A stretch of DNA of 64,000 nt from Veillonella seminalis (GCF_003992065.1 NZ_RQUZ01000001.1:248001-312000), one strand, 5' to 3'; positions 18,396 through 28,373 are shown, counted from the first letter of the stretch. Notes: generated by a model from the sequence alone, not told the origin. Made by a program: numbers and translations.

Positions 18396-18851
18396 TTGAA
18401 TTTCTACACTTATGCCTATATCGTGTAACAAGGGCAGGTAAATGCTCTTTTACAATATGGCGTATCTTTTTTGCTGTTGGTGGCGTTATTGGGGGTCAGT
18501 ATCTTATTTATGCGTCATCGACTGAACAGTCGTTATCGTGATTTGACGATTCTCTTATCGTTGTTGATTGTGTTTGTTCTGGGCATCCGTTGGAGCGAAT
18601 ATGATTCGTCCATGCGAAACTCGGAAGAAAGCAGCCGTATGGCTAACTTTATTGTGTCCGTGTCAGAACGTTTGGGATCGGACAAGGAAGCCGTAAAGGT
18701 TAATTCTACGCATCTGGATGAAGATGTTATTGTCAATGTGGGCACTCGTTTTTATCGGGCTCATTTTACCAAGGGCTATGGTGCCTATTCATTGACACAG
18801 GTTCATATGATAGATCCGCAGATTAAAGTCATAGATATAGCGAAGGAGTAG
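18396..18851 (+). pseudogene. DUF3290 membrane protein, interrupted by an early stop
   Basis: From 18429 to the stop at 18851 the frame encodes a DUF3290-type protein: a hydrophobic start, RHRLNSRYRDLTIL, then a second hydrophobic segment and a soluble tail. Reading the same frame upstream gives a typical N-terminus (NFYTYAYIV) from a TTG at 18396. Codon 11, however, is TAA (18426-18428), where a CAA glutamine would fit. No ATG lies in frame before the conserved part; the first usable start inside is TTG 18471. Either the gene is dead, or translation restarts inside the first helix. DUF3290 is commonly paired with DUF421, which follows 8 bases later. Confidence 0.7.
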
Positions 18852-18859
18852 CAGCAAAC

Positions 18860-19498
18860 ATGATAACGGGTTATACGTTGATTATGATAAAATTGGTGCT
18901 GGGCATACTGTGTCTGGTGCTGCAAATCAATTTAATGGGTAAGGGGAATTTGGCCCCAAACTTGGCGATTGACCAGGTACAGAACTATGTGCTTGGCGGT
19001 ATTATAGGGGGTGTTATTTATAATGAGGCCATTGGGGTTCTGCAATTTTTGCTGGTTCTCATTGGTTGGACCATCGTAGTTATGGTACTGCATTACTTAT
19101 CGGCCTATAATCACCATGTGAAACGAATTGTTGACGGCAGTCCCACAATTGTCGTGGATTATGGTAAAATTCAAATAGAAGAATGTATGCGTAACGGTAT
19201 CAGTGCCGGCGATTTACATTTGAAACTGCGCGCCAACGGGGTAACGCGCGTGGGGGAAGTTAAACGGGCTGTTTTGGAACAAAACGGACAATTGACGGTG
19301 GTTAAGTTTGGGGAAGATTCGGTACACTATCTGCTTATTGTGGACGGACAGGCCGATGAAAATGTATTGTCTTTAGTAGAAAAAGATAGAGAATGGTTAG
19401 AAACGAGCGTAGTAGAGCAAGGCTATCAAATCTCGGGGATCTATATGGCCGAGCTCGTGCATGGTGAGTTGGTTATAACCCCATATTTGAAAGATTAA
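18860..19498 (+). CDS. DUF421 (YetF-like) membrane protein
   Basis: A 212-residue protein with three N-terminal membrane helices (about residues 5-25, 43-60, 64-84). A cytoplasmic alpha/beta domain follows, containing DGSPTIVVDYGKI and the VKRAVLEQNGQL motif typical of the YetF/YcaP family. It is 8 bases after the damaged DUF3290 gene, its usual partner. Function in the family is not settled. The segment after residue 150 is longer than the minimal YcaP form. Confidence 0.85.
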   Translation: MITGYTLIMIKLVLGILCLVLQINLMGKGNLAPNLAIDQVQNYVLGGIIGGVIYNEAIGVLQFLLVLIGWTIVVMVLHYLSAYNHHVKRIVDGSPTIVVDYGKIQIEECMRNGISAGDLHLKLRANGVTRVGEVKRAVLEQNGQLTVVKFGEDSVHYLLIVDGQADENVLSLVEKDREWLETSVVEQGYQISGIYMAELVHGELVITPYLKD

Positions 19499-19589
19499 TC
19501 TTTTGAAAAATTATAAGTTTGATTCATGAATTTTGAAAACCTGGTTGTAAAAAGATTAATCATACTTGGGGCGATGAAAGGAGCTAGTC

Positions 19590-19871
19590 ATGGTAGGACT
19601 TCAGCGATCTTTATTGGTAATTGCATTTCTCTATATTTTGTATCATATTTACGGGCACGGTTTTACGACGACAAATTTAATAGCCATTGTATTGCTGTTA
19701 TTCTCGTTTGTGTTTGAAGTCACGCGTAAGGCTCGTCGTGAAAAATTAGAAGCCTATTTTGTTCGTAAAGAAGCGGAATTGGCGGCTAAAGAAGCGGCTG
19801 AACGGGGTGAAACTATTGAGGTTGAAGGAAAACCGACAGACACAGTCGATGTTAAACACGAAGTTAAGTAA
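19590..19871 (+). CDS. Small membrane protein, unknown
   Basis: A 93-residue protein with two hydrophobic segments (about residues 5-22 and 27-45) and a charged Lys/Glu/Ala-rich helical tail (residues 47-75). The ATG at 19590 has a good GAAAGGAG site. No family is recognised. Its 3' end runs straight into a 17-bp tandem repeat. An overlapping frame starting at 19526 lacks a ribosome site and was not accepted. Confidence 0.6.
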   Translation: MVGLQRSLLVIAFLYILYHIYGHGFTTTNLIAIVLLLFSFVFEVTRKARREKLEAYFVRKEAELAAKEAAERGETIEVEGKPTDTVDVKHEVK

Positions 19872-19911
19872 TATACGAAGTTAAGTAATATACAAAGTTA
19901 AGTGATATACG
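19861..19911 (+). repeat. Three tandem copies of a 17-bp repeat
   Basis: The unit AAGTTAAGTAATATACG occurs at 19861-19877, 19878-19894 and 19895-19911 with one or two changes each. The first copy contains the stop codon of the preceding gene. Confidence 0.9.
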
Positions 19912-19986
19912 AAGTGAGGAGTGCAGAAAGCCGGGTGACATATGTAATTGAGTGATTCGCTTGGCTTATGATGAAAGGAGTCTTTG

Positions 19987-20742
19987 ATGAAATTAATTTC
20001 TTGGAATGTTAACGGCCTGCGTGCCGCGGTAACCAAAGGTTTTATGGAAAGCTTTGAAAAGCTTGATGCGGATATGTTTTGCTTGCAGGAAACTAAATTG
20101 CAGCCGCACCAGATTGAATTGGAATTGCCGGGTTACGAGCAATATTGGAACAGTGCGGTGAAAAAAGGGTACAGCGGTACGGCTATTTTCACGCGTGTAA
20201 AACCGCTCAACGTAACCTACGGTATCGGTATTGAAGAGCACGACCAGGAAGGCCGCGTGATTACGGCGGAGTACGATAATTTCTACCTCGTAACTTGTTA
20301 CACGCCGAACAGCCAGCGTGAATTGGCTCGTTTGGAATACCGCATGACTTGGGAAGACGCGTTTCGTGCGTACTTATTGGAATTGGATGCGAAAAAGCCG
20401 GTTATTCTTTGCGGTGACCTCAACGTGGCACATAATGAAATCGACTTGAAAAATCCGAAGACAAACCGCAAGAACGCCGGTTTTACCGACGAAGAACGTG
20501 AAAAAATGACGGAACTTTTGAATGCCGGTTTTACCGATACCTTCCGTAAACTCTATCCGGACGTAACCGATGCGTACAGCTGGTGGTCCTATATGGGCAA
20601 AGCGCGCGATAGGAACGTAGGATGGAGAATTGACTACTTCATTACGTCTGCACGTCTTGATAAAGATATCGTAGAAGCTAAAATTCATCCGGACATTTTC
20701 GGCAGCGATCATTGCCCGGTTGAACTTGAAATTAATCTTTAA
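19987..20742 (+). CDS. xth: Exodeoxyribonuclease III
   Basis: A 251-residue AP endonuclease/3'-5' exonuclease acting in base excision repair. Catalytic motifs seen are SWNVNGLR (Asn), CLQETKLQ (metal Glu near residue 34), GDLNVAHNEIDL (Asp/Asn near residue 150) and the terminal GSDHCPVELEI (Asp-His pair). The ATG at 19987 lies behind GAAAGGAG; a TTG three bases upstream is less likely. It is followed by a terminator. The length and motifs fit the ExoA/Xth type rather than Nfo. Confidence 0.93.
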   Translation: MKLISWNVNGLRAAVTKGFMESFEKLDADMFCLQETKLQPHQIELELPGYEQYWNSAVKKGYSGTAIFTRVKPLNVTYGIGIEEHDQEGRVITAEYDNFYLVTCYTPNSQRELARLEYRMTWEDAFRAYLLELDAKKPVILCGDLNVAHNEIDLKNPKTNRKNAGFTDEEREKMTELLNAGFTDTFRKLYPDVTDAYSWWSYMGKARDRNVGWRIDYFITSARLDKDIVEAKIHPDIFGSDHCPVELEINL

Positions 20743-20864
20743 TAAACCGTTGTGGTATACTTTTTTACCGGAAACATTGGTTTATAATCTATAGAATGGC
20801 TTAAAACAAGGCAGTTTGTGGTGTTTTTGCTATATTGAATTATCATATATGCATAAAAATAGTA

Positions 20865-20905
20865 AGAGTTCGCCTCGATAAATTCAGGCGGACTCTTTTA
20901 TTTTC
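20865..20905 (+). terminator. Terminator after exonuclease III
   Basis: AGAGTTCGCCT (20865-20875) pairs with AGGCGGACTCT (20886-20896) and is followed by a T-rich run. The rest of the 330-base gap before glutamate dehydrogenase shows no gene; a TATAGTGTATAC stretch near 20990 may be its promoter. Confidence 0.85.
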
Positions 20906-21074
20906 TAACCTTTATAAATCATGCGTAATAGTTATGATAAAAATGCCTCTTATGAAAAATAATTAGTTATTATTTCGGCGCTGTGGTATAGTGTATACAA
21001 GACATGGATTAGTAATGTTGATTTTAAATTTTTGATTTTTAATAGTGTATGCGTAAGAAGGAGAAACGATTATT

Positions 21075-22331
21075 ATGGCAAATTATAATCCCTACGAAAA
21101 CATGCTTAACACACTTGACCAAGCGGCCGAAAAATTAGGTTTGACGAGAAACGACTATGAAGTTATCCGCCATCCTGAACGCGAAATGCAAGTAGCCGTT
21201 CCTGTACAAATGGACGATGGTCATATTGAAGTATTTAGCGGTTATCGTACGCAACATAGTACAATTATGGGCGCAGCTAAAGGTGGTCTCCGTTTCCATC
21301 CTGATTCCGATGAAAACGAAGTTCGTGCTTTGGCAGCTTGGATGACAATCAAAAACTCTATCGCACACCTTCCATACGGTGGCGGTAAAGGCGGGATCAA
21401 AGTAGATCCTAAGAAATTGAGCCAACGCGAATTAGAACGTTTGACTCGCGGTTTTGTTCGTAAAATTGCTCCAATCATCGGCGTTGATACTGACGTACCG
21501 GCTCCTGATGTTAACACTAATCCTCAAATCATGGCTTGGATCGTGGATGAATTCTCCACATTAAAAGGCGTATGGTCTCCGGGCGTTGTAACCGGTAAAC
21601 CATTGGCAGTCGGCGGTTCCAAAGGCCGTAATGAAGCAACCGGTCGTGGATGCATGTTTACGTTGAAGAGCTACCTTGAAAAGAAAGGTAAGAAAATGAC
21701 CGACGTAACCATCGCTGTTCAAGGTTTCGGTAACGTAGGTAGCGTTGGTGCATTATTGATGCATCGTGAAGGCGCTAAAATCGTTGCTATCGGCGACGTT
21801 CATGGTTCCATTTACAATGAAAACGGTATCGACGTTGAAAAAGCTTACGAATATGCCAACTCTCATGGCCGTTCCTTGGAAGGTTATGAAGAAGCAGGCA
21901 TGAAACGTATTCCTAACCCTGAATTATTACTTCTCGACGTAGATGTATTATATCTCGCCGCTTTGGAAAACCAATTAAACGGCAGCAACATGAAAGAAGT
22001 TAAAGCTAAAACTATCTTGGAAGGTGCTAACGGCCCTACAACTAACGAAGCTGACTTGTACTTCTTCGAAAAAGGCATCGAAATCATTCCTGACGTATTG
22101 GCTAATGGCGGCGGCGTAGTAACTTCTTACTACGAATGGGTACAGAACAAAGCCGGCTTCTACTGGGATGAAGACGAAGTAAATGCTCGCCTCGAAAAGA
22201 ACATGAAAATGAGCTTTGAAGAAGTTTGGGAAATGCAACAACAATACAAAGTATATCCTCGTTTAGCTGCTTACATGGTAGCTTTGAAACGTTTGGTTGA
22301 TGCCAGCAAACTTCGTGGTTTCAACGGCTGA
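21075..22331 (+). CDS. gdhA: Glutamate dehydrogenase
   Basis: A 418-residue hexameric-type Glu/Leu/Phe/Val dehydrogenase interconverting glutamate with 2-oxoglutarate plus ammonia. The catalytic lysine region PYGGGKGGIKVDP is at about residues 98-110. The substrate aspartate is in VPAPDVNTN, and the Rossmann motif is VQGFGNVGS near residue 217. GARG-like coenzyme discrimination cannot be judged by eye, so NAD or NADP use is open. AGAAGGAG precedes the ATG. Monocistronic, with a terminator at 22509. Together with serine and threonine deaminases it points to amino acid fermentation. Confidence 0.93.
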   Translation: MANYNPYENMLNTLDQAAEKLGLTRNDYEVIRHPEREMQVAVPVQMDDGHIEVFSGYRTQHSTIMGAAKGGLRFHPDSDENEVRALAAWMTIKNSIAHLPYGGGKGGIKVDPKKLSQRELERLTRGFVRKIAPIIGVDTDVPAPDVNTNPQIMAWIVDEFSTLKGVWSPGVVTGKPLAVGGSKGRNEATGRGCMFTLKSYLEKKGKKMTDVTIAVQGFGNVGSVGALLMHREGAKIVAIGDVHGSIYNENGIDVEKAYEYANSHGRSLEGYEEAGMKRIPNPELLLLDVDVLYLAALENQLNGSNMKEVKAKTILEGANGPTTNEADLYFFEKGIEIIPDVLANGGGVVTSYYEWVQNKAGFYWDEDEVNARLEKNMKMSFEEVWEMQQQYKVYPRLAAYMVALKRLVDASKLRGFNG

Positions 22332-22759
22332 TTTAGTTGCTGAAGTTAGCTCTTAAAACTTTATTACACTTGCCTTTAACGGCCGAACAGTAGTGAGTAC
22401 TGATTGAGTCCGTACAACTTATAAAACGCTAAGTATGACTGTCTAACAAAGGCTATGCGTAGCCACCACTAATAAATGATAAATACTAGAAGGATACTCA
22501 GCGGAATTGCGGTCAGGTATGTATTGCCTGACCGCTTTTTTATGATTATGTTGGGGGCTTATATTTATCATAGATTAGTCGTTCTTCACCGTCTGTTTGC
22601 TTTGTGCAGTTACTGTTGCCACAGAAAGAGAAAGGTATTAAAGACAGGGGGATATGTGACTTTCGCAACGTATTTAGATTGCGTATAGAATTTGTAAAAA
22701 ATATATAAAAAAGTACTTGCTTTTACTTTGAATTTAGTATAAAATATCTCTTGTACCAT
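22332..22759 (+). other. Intergenic region with terminator and tRNA promoter
   Basis: GCGGTCAGG (22509-22517) pairs with CCTGACCGC (22527-22535) plus T's: terminator of the glutamate dehydrogenase transcript. TTGCTT at 22717-22722 and TAAAAT at 22740-22745, 17 bases apart, form the likely promoter of the tRNA cluster. A 70-codon frame in between was not accepted. Confidence 0.75.
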
Positions 22760-22835
22760 TCCTCGATAGCTCAGTCGGTAGAGCAATCGGCTGTTAACCG
22801 ATCGGTCGTAGGTTCGAGTCCTACTCGGGGAGCCA
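22760..22835 (+). tRNA. tRNA-Asn (anticodon GTT)
   Basis: A 76-base cloverleaf. Acceptor TCCTCGA pairs with TCGGGGA, the anticodon loop reads CTGTTAA, the T-loop is TTCGAGT, and CCA is encoded. It is first in a three-tRNA cluster. Confidence 0.97.
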
Positions 22836-22839
22836 ATGT

Positions 22840-22914
22840 GGCCCGTTGGTCAAGCGGTTAAGACACCGCCCTTTCACGGCGGTATCGGGGGTTCGATTCC
22901 CCCACGGGTCACCA
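22840..22914 (+). tRNA. tRNA-Glu (anticodon TTC)
   Basis: A 75-base cloverleaf. Acceptor GGCCCGT pairs with ACGGGTC, the anticodon loop reads CTTTCAC, the T-loop is TTCGATT, and CCA is encoded. Only four bases separate it from tRNA-Asn. Confidence 0.97.
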
Positions 22915-22919
22915 CATAT

Positions 22920-22995
<76 letters not shown>

Positions 22996-23009
22996 GAAAC
23001 TTTAGAAAA

Positions 23010-23037
23010 AGCACTTGAGAAATCAAGTGCTTTTTTA
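23010..23037 (+). terminator. Terminator of tRNA cluster
   Basis: AGCACTTGA (23010-23018) and TCAAGTGCT (23023-23031) form a perfect stem with a GAAA loop, then a T-run. Confidence 0.92.
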
Positions 23038-23173
23038 TTTTATGGATTAATTTCTTACAAGGCTAATGCGTCCTAAAATTGAGATTACTTCGTAATCGGA
23101 ATGTTGAATTTCTTATTGCCGGAAGTATATTAATTTCACAAAATAATAATTAAAACTGATAAGAATTTACATT

Positions 23174-23205
23174 CAGCCCACTGCAGTTGCAGTGGGCTGT
23201 TTTTT
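23174..23205 (+). terminator. Orphan terminator before the truncated adhesin
   Basis: CAGCCCACTGCA pairs perfectly with TGCAGTGGGCTG (23174-23199), followed by T6. No gene lies between it and the tRNA terminator 137 bases upstream, so it ends an unseen small transcript or is left over from a deleted gene. The region from 23206 to about 23590 is AT-rich, with a repeated TATTTACCAG near 23284-23305, and shows no coding signal. Confidence 0.75.
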
Positions 23206-23496
23206 ATACAAAACCATTTATAAAAATTAATATCGATATGGGAGGTAAAACCTACTTGATAATTAATAAAATGAATATATCTGTATTTACCAGTATTTAC
23301 CAGTGTTTATCTATAAAAATCGATGCCAATTGATAATTATCGAAGTCTATCGAGAAGAATGATAATATGAATAATATTATTATAAGTTTTAAATTGAATC
23401 TTTATATCGAATATTTTCGAATGGCATGCTTAAGGTAGATTCATAAATATCTCATTAATTTTTTAACGGTCAAAGAGATGATAAATAGTTCGAAAA

Positions 23497-25413
23497 GTGT
23501 TTGGAAACGGTGTATTTTGTGAAGTAAATAAATCGTCTCAAATGGAATTATTTTGTTTTTTGATTAACAAAGTGTTCATATTCAAGAGCACGATTAATAT
23601 CGCCGGCGACGGTAATACAGTAACATCTGTTAAAGATGGTAAGATTGAAGTCGGCTTAAATAAAGATGTTAACCTTGGCCAAGATGGTTCCATTGCAGCA
23701 GGTAATACAACTATCGATAAAGATGGCGTTTCTACAGACAAGATTGCAATTAAAGATTCCGGCATTTCCATCGATAAAGATGGCATCAATGCAGGCAATA
23801 CACAAATCAAAGATGTAGCTAGTGGTCTTACCGGTGATGCATATGATACTTCTATTGCAGGTCAGGAAAACTACAACAACGGTGCCAACATTGGGGATGT
23901 GTACAATATTGCTAAGGCTCAATCCGGTAAGAATATTACGGTAGATGCTGATAACAAAGTCAACTTGAACGACAATATCACTCTTGGTGACGATAGTGAT
24001 GCATCTAAACAGGTTAACATTAAGGGCAATGGTGCAACTGTAACAGCCGGCAGTGGTGATAATCAAGTTAAGATGGATGGTTCCAAAGGTCAGATTTCTG
24101 TAGGCGGTGCTGTTCTTGGTAATCAGGAAAACACAGCAGGCGATAGCAATCCGGCAACAGGCAACTATCTCACCGGTTTAGACAATACTACTTGGGAGGG
24201 TGAAAACATCCGGTCCGGCCGTGCAGCAACTGAAGATCAGTTGAAGACTGTTAGCGATAAAGTCAATAAAGGCCGTGTATTCGAAGGCGATGACGGAGCT
24301 GATAATAGCGTTACTGTAGGTCTCGGCGATACCTTGAAACTCAACGGCGGTGCTAATGCTGCTAGATTATCTGATGGTAACATTGGCGTTGTAAGAAACA
24401 GCAACGGTGACGGTCTTGACATTAAACTTGCGGAAGACTTAACCGGTCTTGATAGTGTAACAACCGGTAATACGACTATGGATAGTAGTGGTATCACCAT
24501 TAAGACAGTGGATGACGATCGCAATATCACTATCCAGGATAGCAATATCAACATGGGTAACAACGTAGTAAGCGGGGTTGCTGACGGTACGGTAGCAGCC
24601 GGTTCTACGGAAGCTATTAACGGTAGCCAACTCGCTCAGCGTGACCAAGCTATCAACAACCTCGGTGGTGCGGTTAACAAATTAGATAATCGTATTAATC
24701 GTGTTGGTGCCGGTGCGGCAGCTTTGGCAGCTCTCCATCCACAGGACTTCGATCCGGATGATAAATGGGATTTCGCATTCGGTTATGGTCACTATAGCGG
24801 TGCGAATGTCGGTGTGCTTGGTGCCTTCTATAAACCAAATGAAGATACAACCTTCTCCGTTGGTGGTACAATCGGTGGCGGTGAAAACATGTTCAACGCC
24901 GGTGTATCCTTCAAGATTGGTCAAGGCAACAACGTATCTAATTCCCGCGTAGGTATGGCTAAGAAAATCAAACATCTCCGTGAAGACGTAGCTAAACTTG
25001 AAGAATTAGTAAATCGTCAGAGTCAAATGATTAATCAATTGACCGGCCAGAACCCTGGTACGATTGAGTCTAAAGGCAGTGAACTCTTCCCTGATGTTCC
25101 TTCAAATCACTGGGCTTACGAATATGTAAACAAACTTCATGACCTCGGCATCGTTGAAGGCTATCCTGATGGCAACTTCGACGGTAACCGTATGATGACA
25201 CGTTATGAATTCGCAGCAGTTGTATATCGTGCAATCATGGCAGGTGCAGCATCCAATGCAGCTCTCCAAGGTGATGATACATTAGATCGTTTGGCAAACA
25301 AATTCTCCGACGAACTCAAGTACATACGCGTAGACACTGTGAAGAAGGATAAAGACGGTAATCCGGTTATCCAACGTGTTCGTATCGTTCCTGAAAACAA
25401 GGATAAATACTAA
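23497..25413 (+). pseudogene. 5'-truncated trimeric autotransporter with C-terminal SLH domain
   Basis: The first about 30 codons look non-coding. There is no signal peptide and no good start (GTG 23497 or ATG 23536 lack ribosome sites). From about residue 35 the frame holds YadA/Hia-type stalk sequence rich in NITVDAD and DKDGI-like repeats. A trimeric anchor follows (VVSGVADGTVAAGSTEAING through FKIGQG, about residues 350-490). A coiled coil (about 500-525) and one SLH domain (ELFPDVPSNHWAYEYVNKL to VYRAI, about 530-585) come after the anchor. The SLH would sit in the periplasm and bind peptidoglycan. The head and export signal are missing, so this is a silent remnant or recombination cassette. 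It ends with a good terminator. Confidence 0.75.
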
Positions 25414-25470
25414 GAGTCGTTGATTCTTTAACGAATTGTTAAATGGTCATTGATTAGTTTTTGAGAAATT

Positions 25471-25525
25471 GGGTCGTAACACAATGTAGGTTTTTACTCA
25501 CATTGGGGTTACGGCCCTTTTTTCG
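25471..25525 (+). terminator. Terminator after autotransporter remnant
   Basis: GGGTCGTAACACAATGT pairs with ACATTGGGGTTACGGCCC around a 14-base loop (25471-25517), then T6. Confidence 0.88.
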
Positions 25526-25684
25526 TCATATCTTCATTGGCGAATACCCCAAGATGTGGTAACATAATATAATAAATATAAGAATAATAAGGTCAGTCAA
25601 GGCGTTTTTTCAAAACAGAAATTCATTAACGTTTGAACCGAATGACCTGTGAAATCTAAAATAAATTATGGCAGGAGGAAGAAA

Positions 25685-27292
25685 ATGTCTGCATTTATAC
25701 CGTATTTAGTAGTATTGGGCGTTATCGTCGTGTTTTTCGGAGTATGTTATTTAGTATTCCGTGATAGCGGTAAGTCTAAAGAAGCTGAGGCTTTGGCTAA
25801 TGAAAAGGTGAGCGATGGCGATTATTATGAACGTAAACGTCGTGATCACGGTGCCGCTTACTATCGCGAAGATGCTAAACAAAATAGAGACAACTATCGA
25901 TTCGGCGGTGGGCATCAAGTGACGGATACCAATCATCAAGAAACTTCCGATAAAGAGATGGCCAGCACGTTTGTGCCTTTATCCAATCGTCAAATGGAAT
26001 CCGATTTTAATCATGCGATGACGGGACCGGCAAGCAATCGTTTTGGCGGAGCTCCGGAAGAGGATTTGGACAGTCGTTTAGGTCAAGATATTGTATCTGA
26101 TTTGGATATGACGAAACCAATGCTTAAAATTCCGACGGAACCACCGGCTGAGCCGCTCACTGAAAGTGAATTGACACGTCGCATTCATCGTGTGACGCCG
26201 ACGGAAGCAACTGCCGCTGAAGCAGCTGATGATGCTACCCGCATTATCCCGGTAGTTCGTGACCATAGCAGTGCTGATACATTCGGTCGTGCAGGTCAGA
26301 GTGCAACTCATGCGGCTTATGGTGAGGCTGAAATGCCTGATTTAATTGCTCTTGGTACTTCGCATTTCATGAGCTCTTTTGGTGCGGTTAATGCAAGCAC
26401 TAAGGAACAAGTATTGGATATTACTAAAACAGCCTTAGATCGTTTGGGTATCACCGCCAGTGGTGAATTACACGCCCTTTTGGAAAATATCGTTGTGCAG
26501 GAAGCGCTCCTTTGCATGCAGAAGGCCTATGCAACAACGCCGACGGTTTGGATGAAAGAAACGGCGATTGAAGCGTTTATGGATGTGGTTCAGGAACCTA
26601 AATCCAGCGCACCGTACTTGGTCGCTTTTGACGCCCTTCGCATTTTACCGCATTTGCAGTTAGGCCATTTCCAAATTATGGCGTTGGCGTTGTTATTGCA
26701 GTATTCGCGCAATTCCAACAACTACAGCTTGGAACATTTACAGTATTATGTAGATAAATACATCGAACCGTTCTTGTCCGATTTGCCACGGGAAGAATCT
26801 ATGTATCGTCAATTGGATTACTTGCGTTGTTCCATTCAAGAACCGGAACGCAATACTTTCTGGGATATTATGGTTCATTCCTATCCGTTCGTGTTTGCCT
26901 ATGCCGGTTTTGATAAAGATGAATTGACACGTGCTTTACGCGGCCATGCCTTGGATGGTCGTTATATCGTGAAAAGTGTGAACTCGCCGTTGTTAAAATT
27001 GGCCGTTGTTGATGAAGGTTTGGCACCACGCTACTTCCATATGGCGCATTTGGATAATCCTGAAATTCAACAGCACATTTTGGCCTTGGCAACCGGTAAG
27101 CCGGTTGATTTTAATGCGACTGAACGTAAACAGGTGTTGGAATATATCTCGCCTGTATTGCCTAAAGTGGCTGATATGTATGATTCCATGCCGCTCAGCC
27201 ATTCCAGCTTAACCTTGTTAGGTTTATATTTGGGTCGTGCCCATGTTAAAGTAACCATCGGTGAAGAATTCGACTTATCTCCTTGGTTTTAA
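25685..27292 (+). CDS. Single-pass membrane protein, unknown
   Basis: A 535-residue protein with one N-terminal membrane helix (about residues 3-24) followed by an FRDSGKSKEAE charged segment. Next is a long low-complexity acidic/polar stretch (about 30-215), and then a helical domain (about 225-535) with repeated Leu-rich helices. It probably faces the cytoplasm. No family is recognised. The ATG at 25685 has a strong GGCAGGAGG site; the GTG 36 bases earlier is unlikely. Shares a bidirectional terminator with the converging regulator gene. Confidence 0.7.
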   Translation: MSAFIPYLVVLGVIVVFFGVCYLVFRDSGKSKEAEALANEKVSDGDYYERKRRDHGAAYYREDAKQNRDNYRFGGGHQVTDTNHQETSDKEMASTFVPLSNRQMESDFNHAMTGPASNRFGGAPEEDLDSRLGQDIVSDLDMTKPMLKIPTEPPAEPLTESELTRRIHRVTPTEATAAEAADDATRIIPVVRDHSSADTFGRAGQSATHAAYGEAEMPDLIALGTSHFMSSFGAVNASTKEQVLDITKTALDRLGITASGELHALLENIVVQEALLCMQKAYATTPTVWMKETAIEAFMDVVQEPKSSAPYLVAFDALRILPHLQLGHFQIMALALLLQYSRNSNNYSLEHLQYYVDKYIEPFLSDLPREESMYRQLDYLRCSIQEPERNTFWDIMVHSYPFVFAYAGFDKDELTRALRGHALDGRYIVKSVNSPLLKLAVVDEGLAPRYFHMAHLDNPEIQQHILALATGKPVDFNATERKQVLEYISPVLPKVADMYDSMPLSHSSLTLLGLYLGRAHVKVTIGEEFDLSPWF

Positions 27293-27373
27293 GCTGTAAA
27301 GTTAGAGAATAAGGCTTTTATGATAATTAAAAGCACGGTGACTTGCATAACAAATTAAAATTTATCAAATAAA

Positions 27374-27417
27374 AAAGTGTACCTCCGAGCTGATGATCGA
27401 GGGTACACTTTTTGTTT
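27374..27417. terminator. Bidirectional terminator
   Basis: AAAAGTGTACC pairs with GGTACACTTTT around CTCCGAGCTGATGATCGAG, with A's before and T's after. It serves the membrane protein gene (plus) and the Crp/Fnr gene (minus). Confidence 0.85.
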
Positions 27418-27474
27418 TGCGGTTAATTACCGGTGAGGATTAAGTTTCAGTTATTTAACCGTTTGCGCTCACAC

Positions 27475-28191
27475 TTAAAAACTATATTCGTTAATTGCTT
27501 TTACATCTAATAGTTTTACTTTTTTACCTTCAAACTCGATGATTTTTTCATCCTGTAAGCGACCTAATTCGCGGCTTAAGGATGTGCGCGATACATTGAG
27601 CACATCGGCCATTTCCTGACGATTGTGAGGGAGACGAATCGGGTTTTGTTTTTGATACGTATATAAATCATCAAAGTAGGCGAAGATTCGTTCACGCATG
27701 CCTTTTAGTGAAAGATAGTGAACTTTACGGGTTAATGCCAAGGCTTTTTCAGACATATCATGTAAGAGATTGGTCAAAATTTGCACTTGGCAGGCATCGC
27801 AGTTGTTAAATGAGGTAGTGAAGGCTGCCTTGGGCACGAAGAGCACCGTGCTGTCTTCGGTTGTTTGAATTGTGGCCGGCCAATTCGGCATGTCCGTAAA
27901 GAGAATGGCTTCACCGAACATGGCGGATGGTGTCAGGTCAGTCATGATGGTGCGCTGGCCCAATACGTTTTCGCGCGTCAGATGAGCGTGGCCTTTTAAT
28001 AAAATACCGATGCCTTCCATCGGGTCGCCGGCGATAGCGATGAAACTATTCTTTTTTATATTGGCAATTGTCAAATTCGGAGCAATTAAGAAATTCCGTA
28101 ATTGATCTTCGGAAAGATCGCGGAATAAGGGACTGCTGCTGAGCACAGGCAGATATTCCGTTATTAATTCAGTAGATAATCCGATATGCAT
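27475..28191 (-). CDS. Crp/Fnr-family regulator next to hcp (HcpR-like)
   Basis: A 238-residue regulator with an N-terminal cNMP-type sensor (about residues 20-140) and a C-terminal winged helix, whose NRQEMADVLNVSRTSLSREL segment is the recognition helix region. Only a CDACQ pair is present in the middle, so it is not a canonical four-cysteine FNR. It reads away from hcp with a 212-base shared intergenic region. This is the arrangement of HcpR, which controls hcp in response to nitrosative stress in many anaerobes. The role is therefore inferred from position. An AAGGAGG-type site precedes the ATG. Confidence 0.82.
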   Translation of the reverse strand: MHIGLSTELITEYLPVLSSSPLFRDLSEDQLRNFLIAPNLTIANIKKNSFIAIAGDPMEGIGILLKGHAHLTRENVLGQRTIMTDLTPSAMFGEAILFTDMPNWPATIQTTEDSTVLFVPKAAFTTSFNNCDACQVQILTNLLHDMSEKALALTRKVHYLSLKGMRERIFAYFDDLYTYQKQNPIRLPHNRQEMADVLNVSRTSLSRELGRLQDEKIIEFEGKKVKLLDVKAINEYSF

Positions 28192-28373
28192 AGGAGCCTC
28201 CTTAAAATAAAATTTTTGTAAATGTTGCCATGGCTACAGTTTTTTACCTATAACTATACTATACTTTAAATGTAGTCACAAAGTAAACAACTTGCGGTAA
28301 GTGACAATCTGATTTTGTAATAGGCAAGTGATTTATATTTTTTTACTTTCTTACGAGTGATAGGAAAGTGTAG

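Noticed and set aside
22476-22688. 70-codon plus-strand frame between gdhA and the tRNAs
   Set aside because: It runs through the glutamate dehydrogenase terminator hairpin and has no Shine-Dalgarno.
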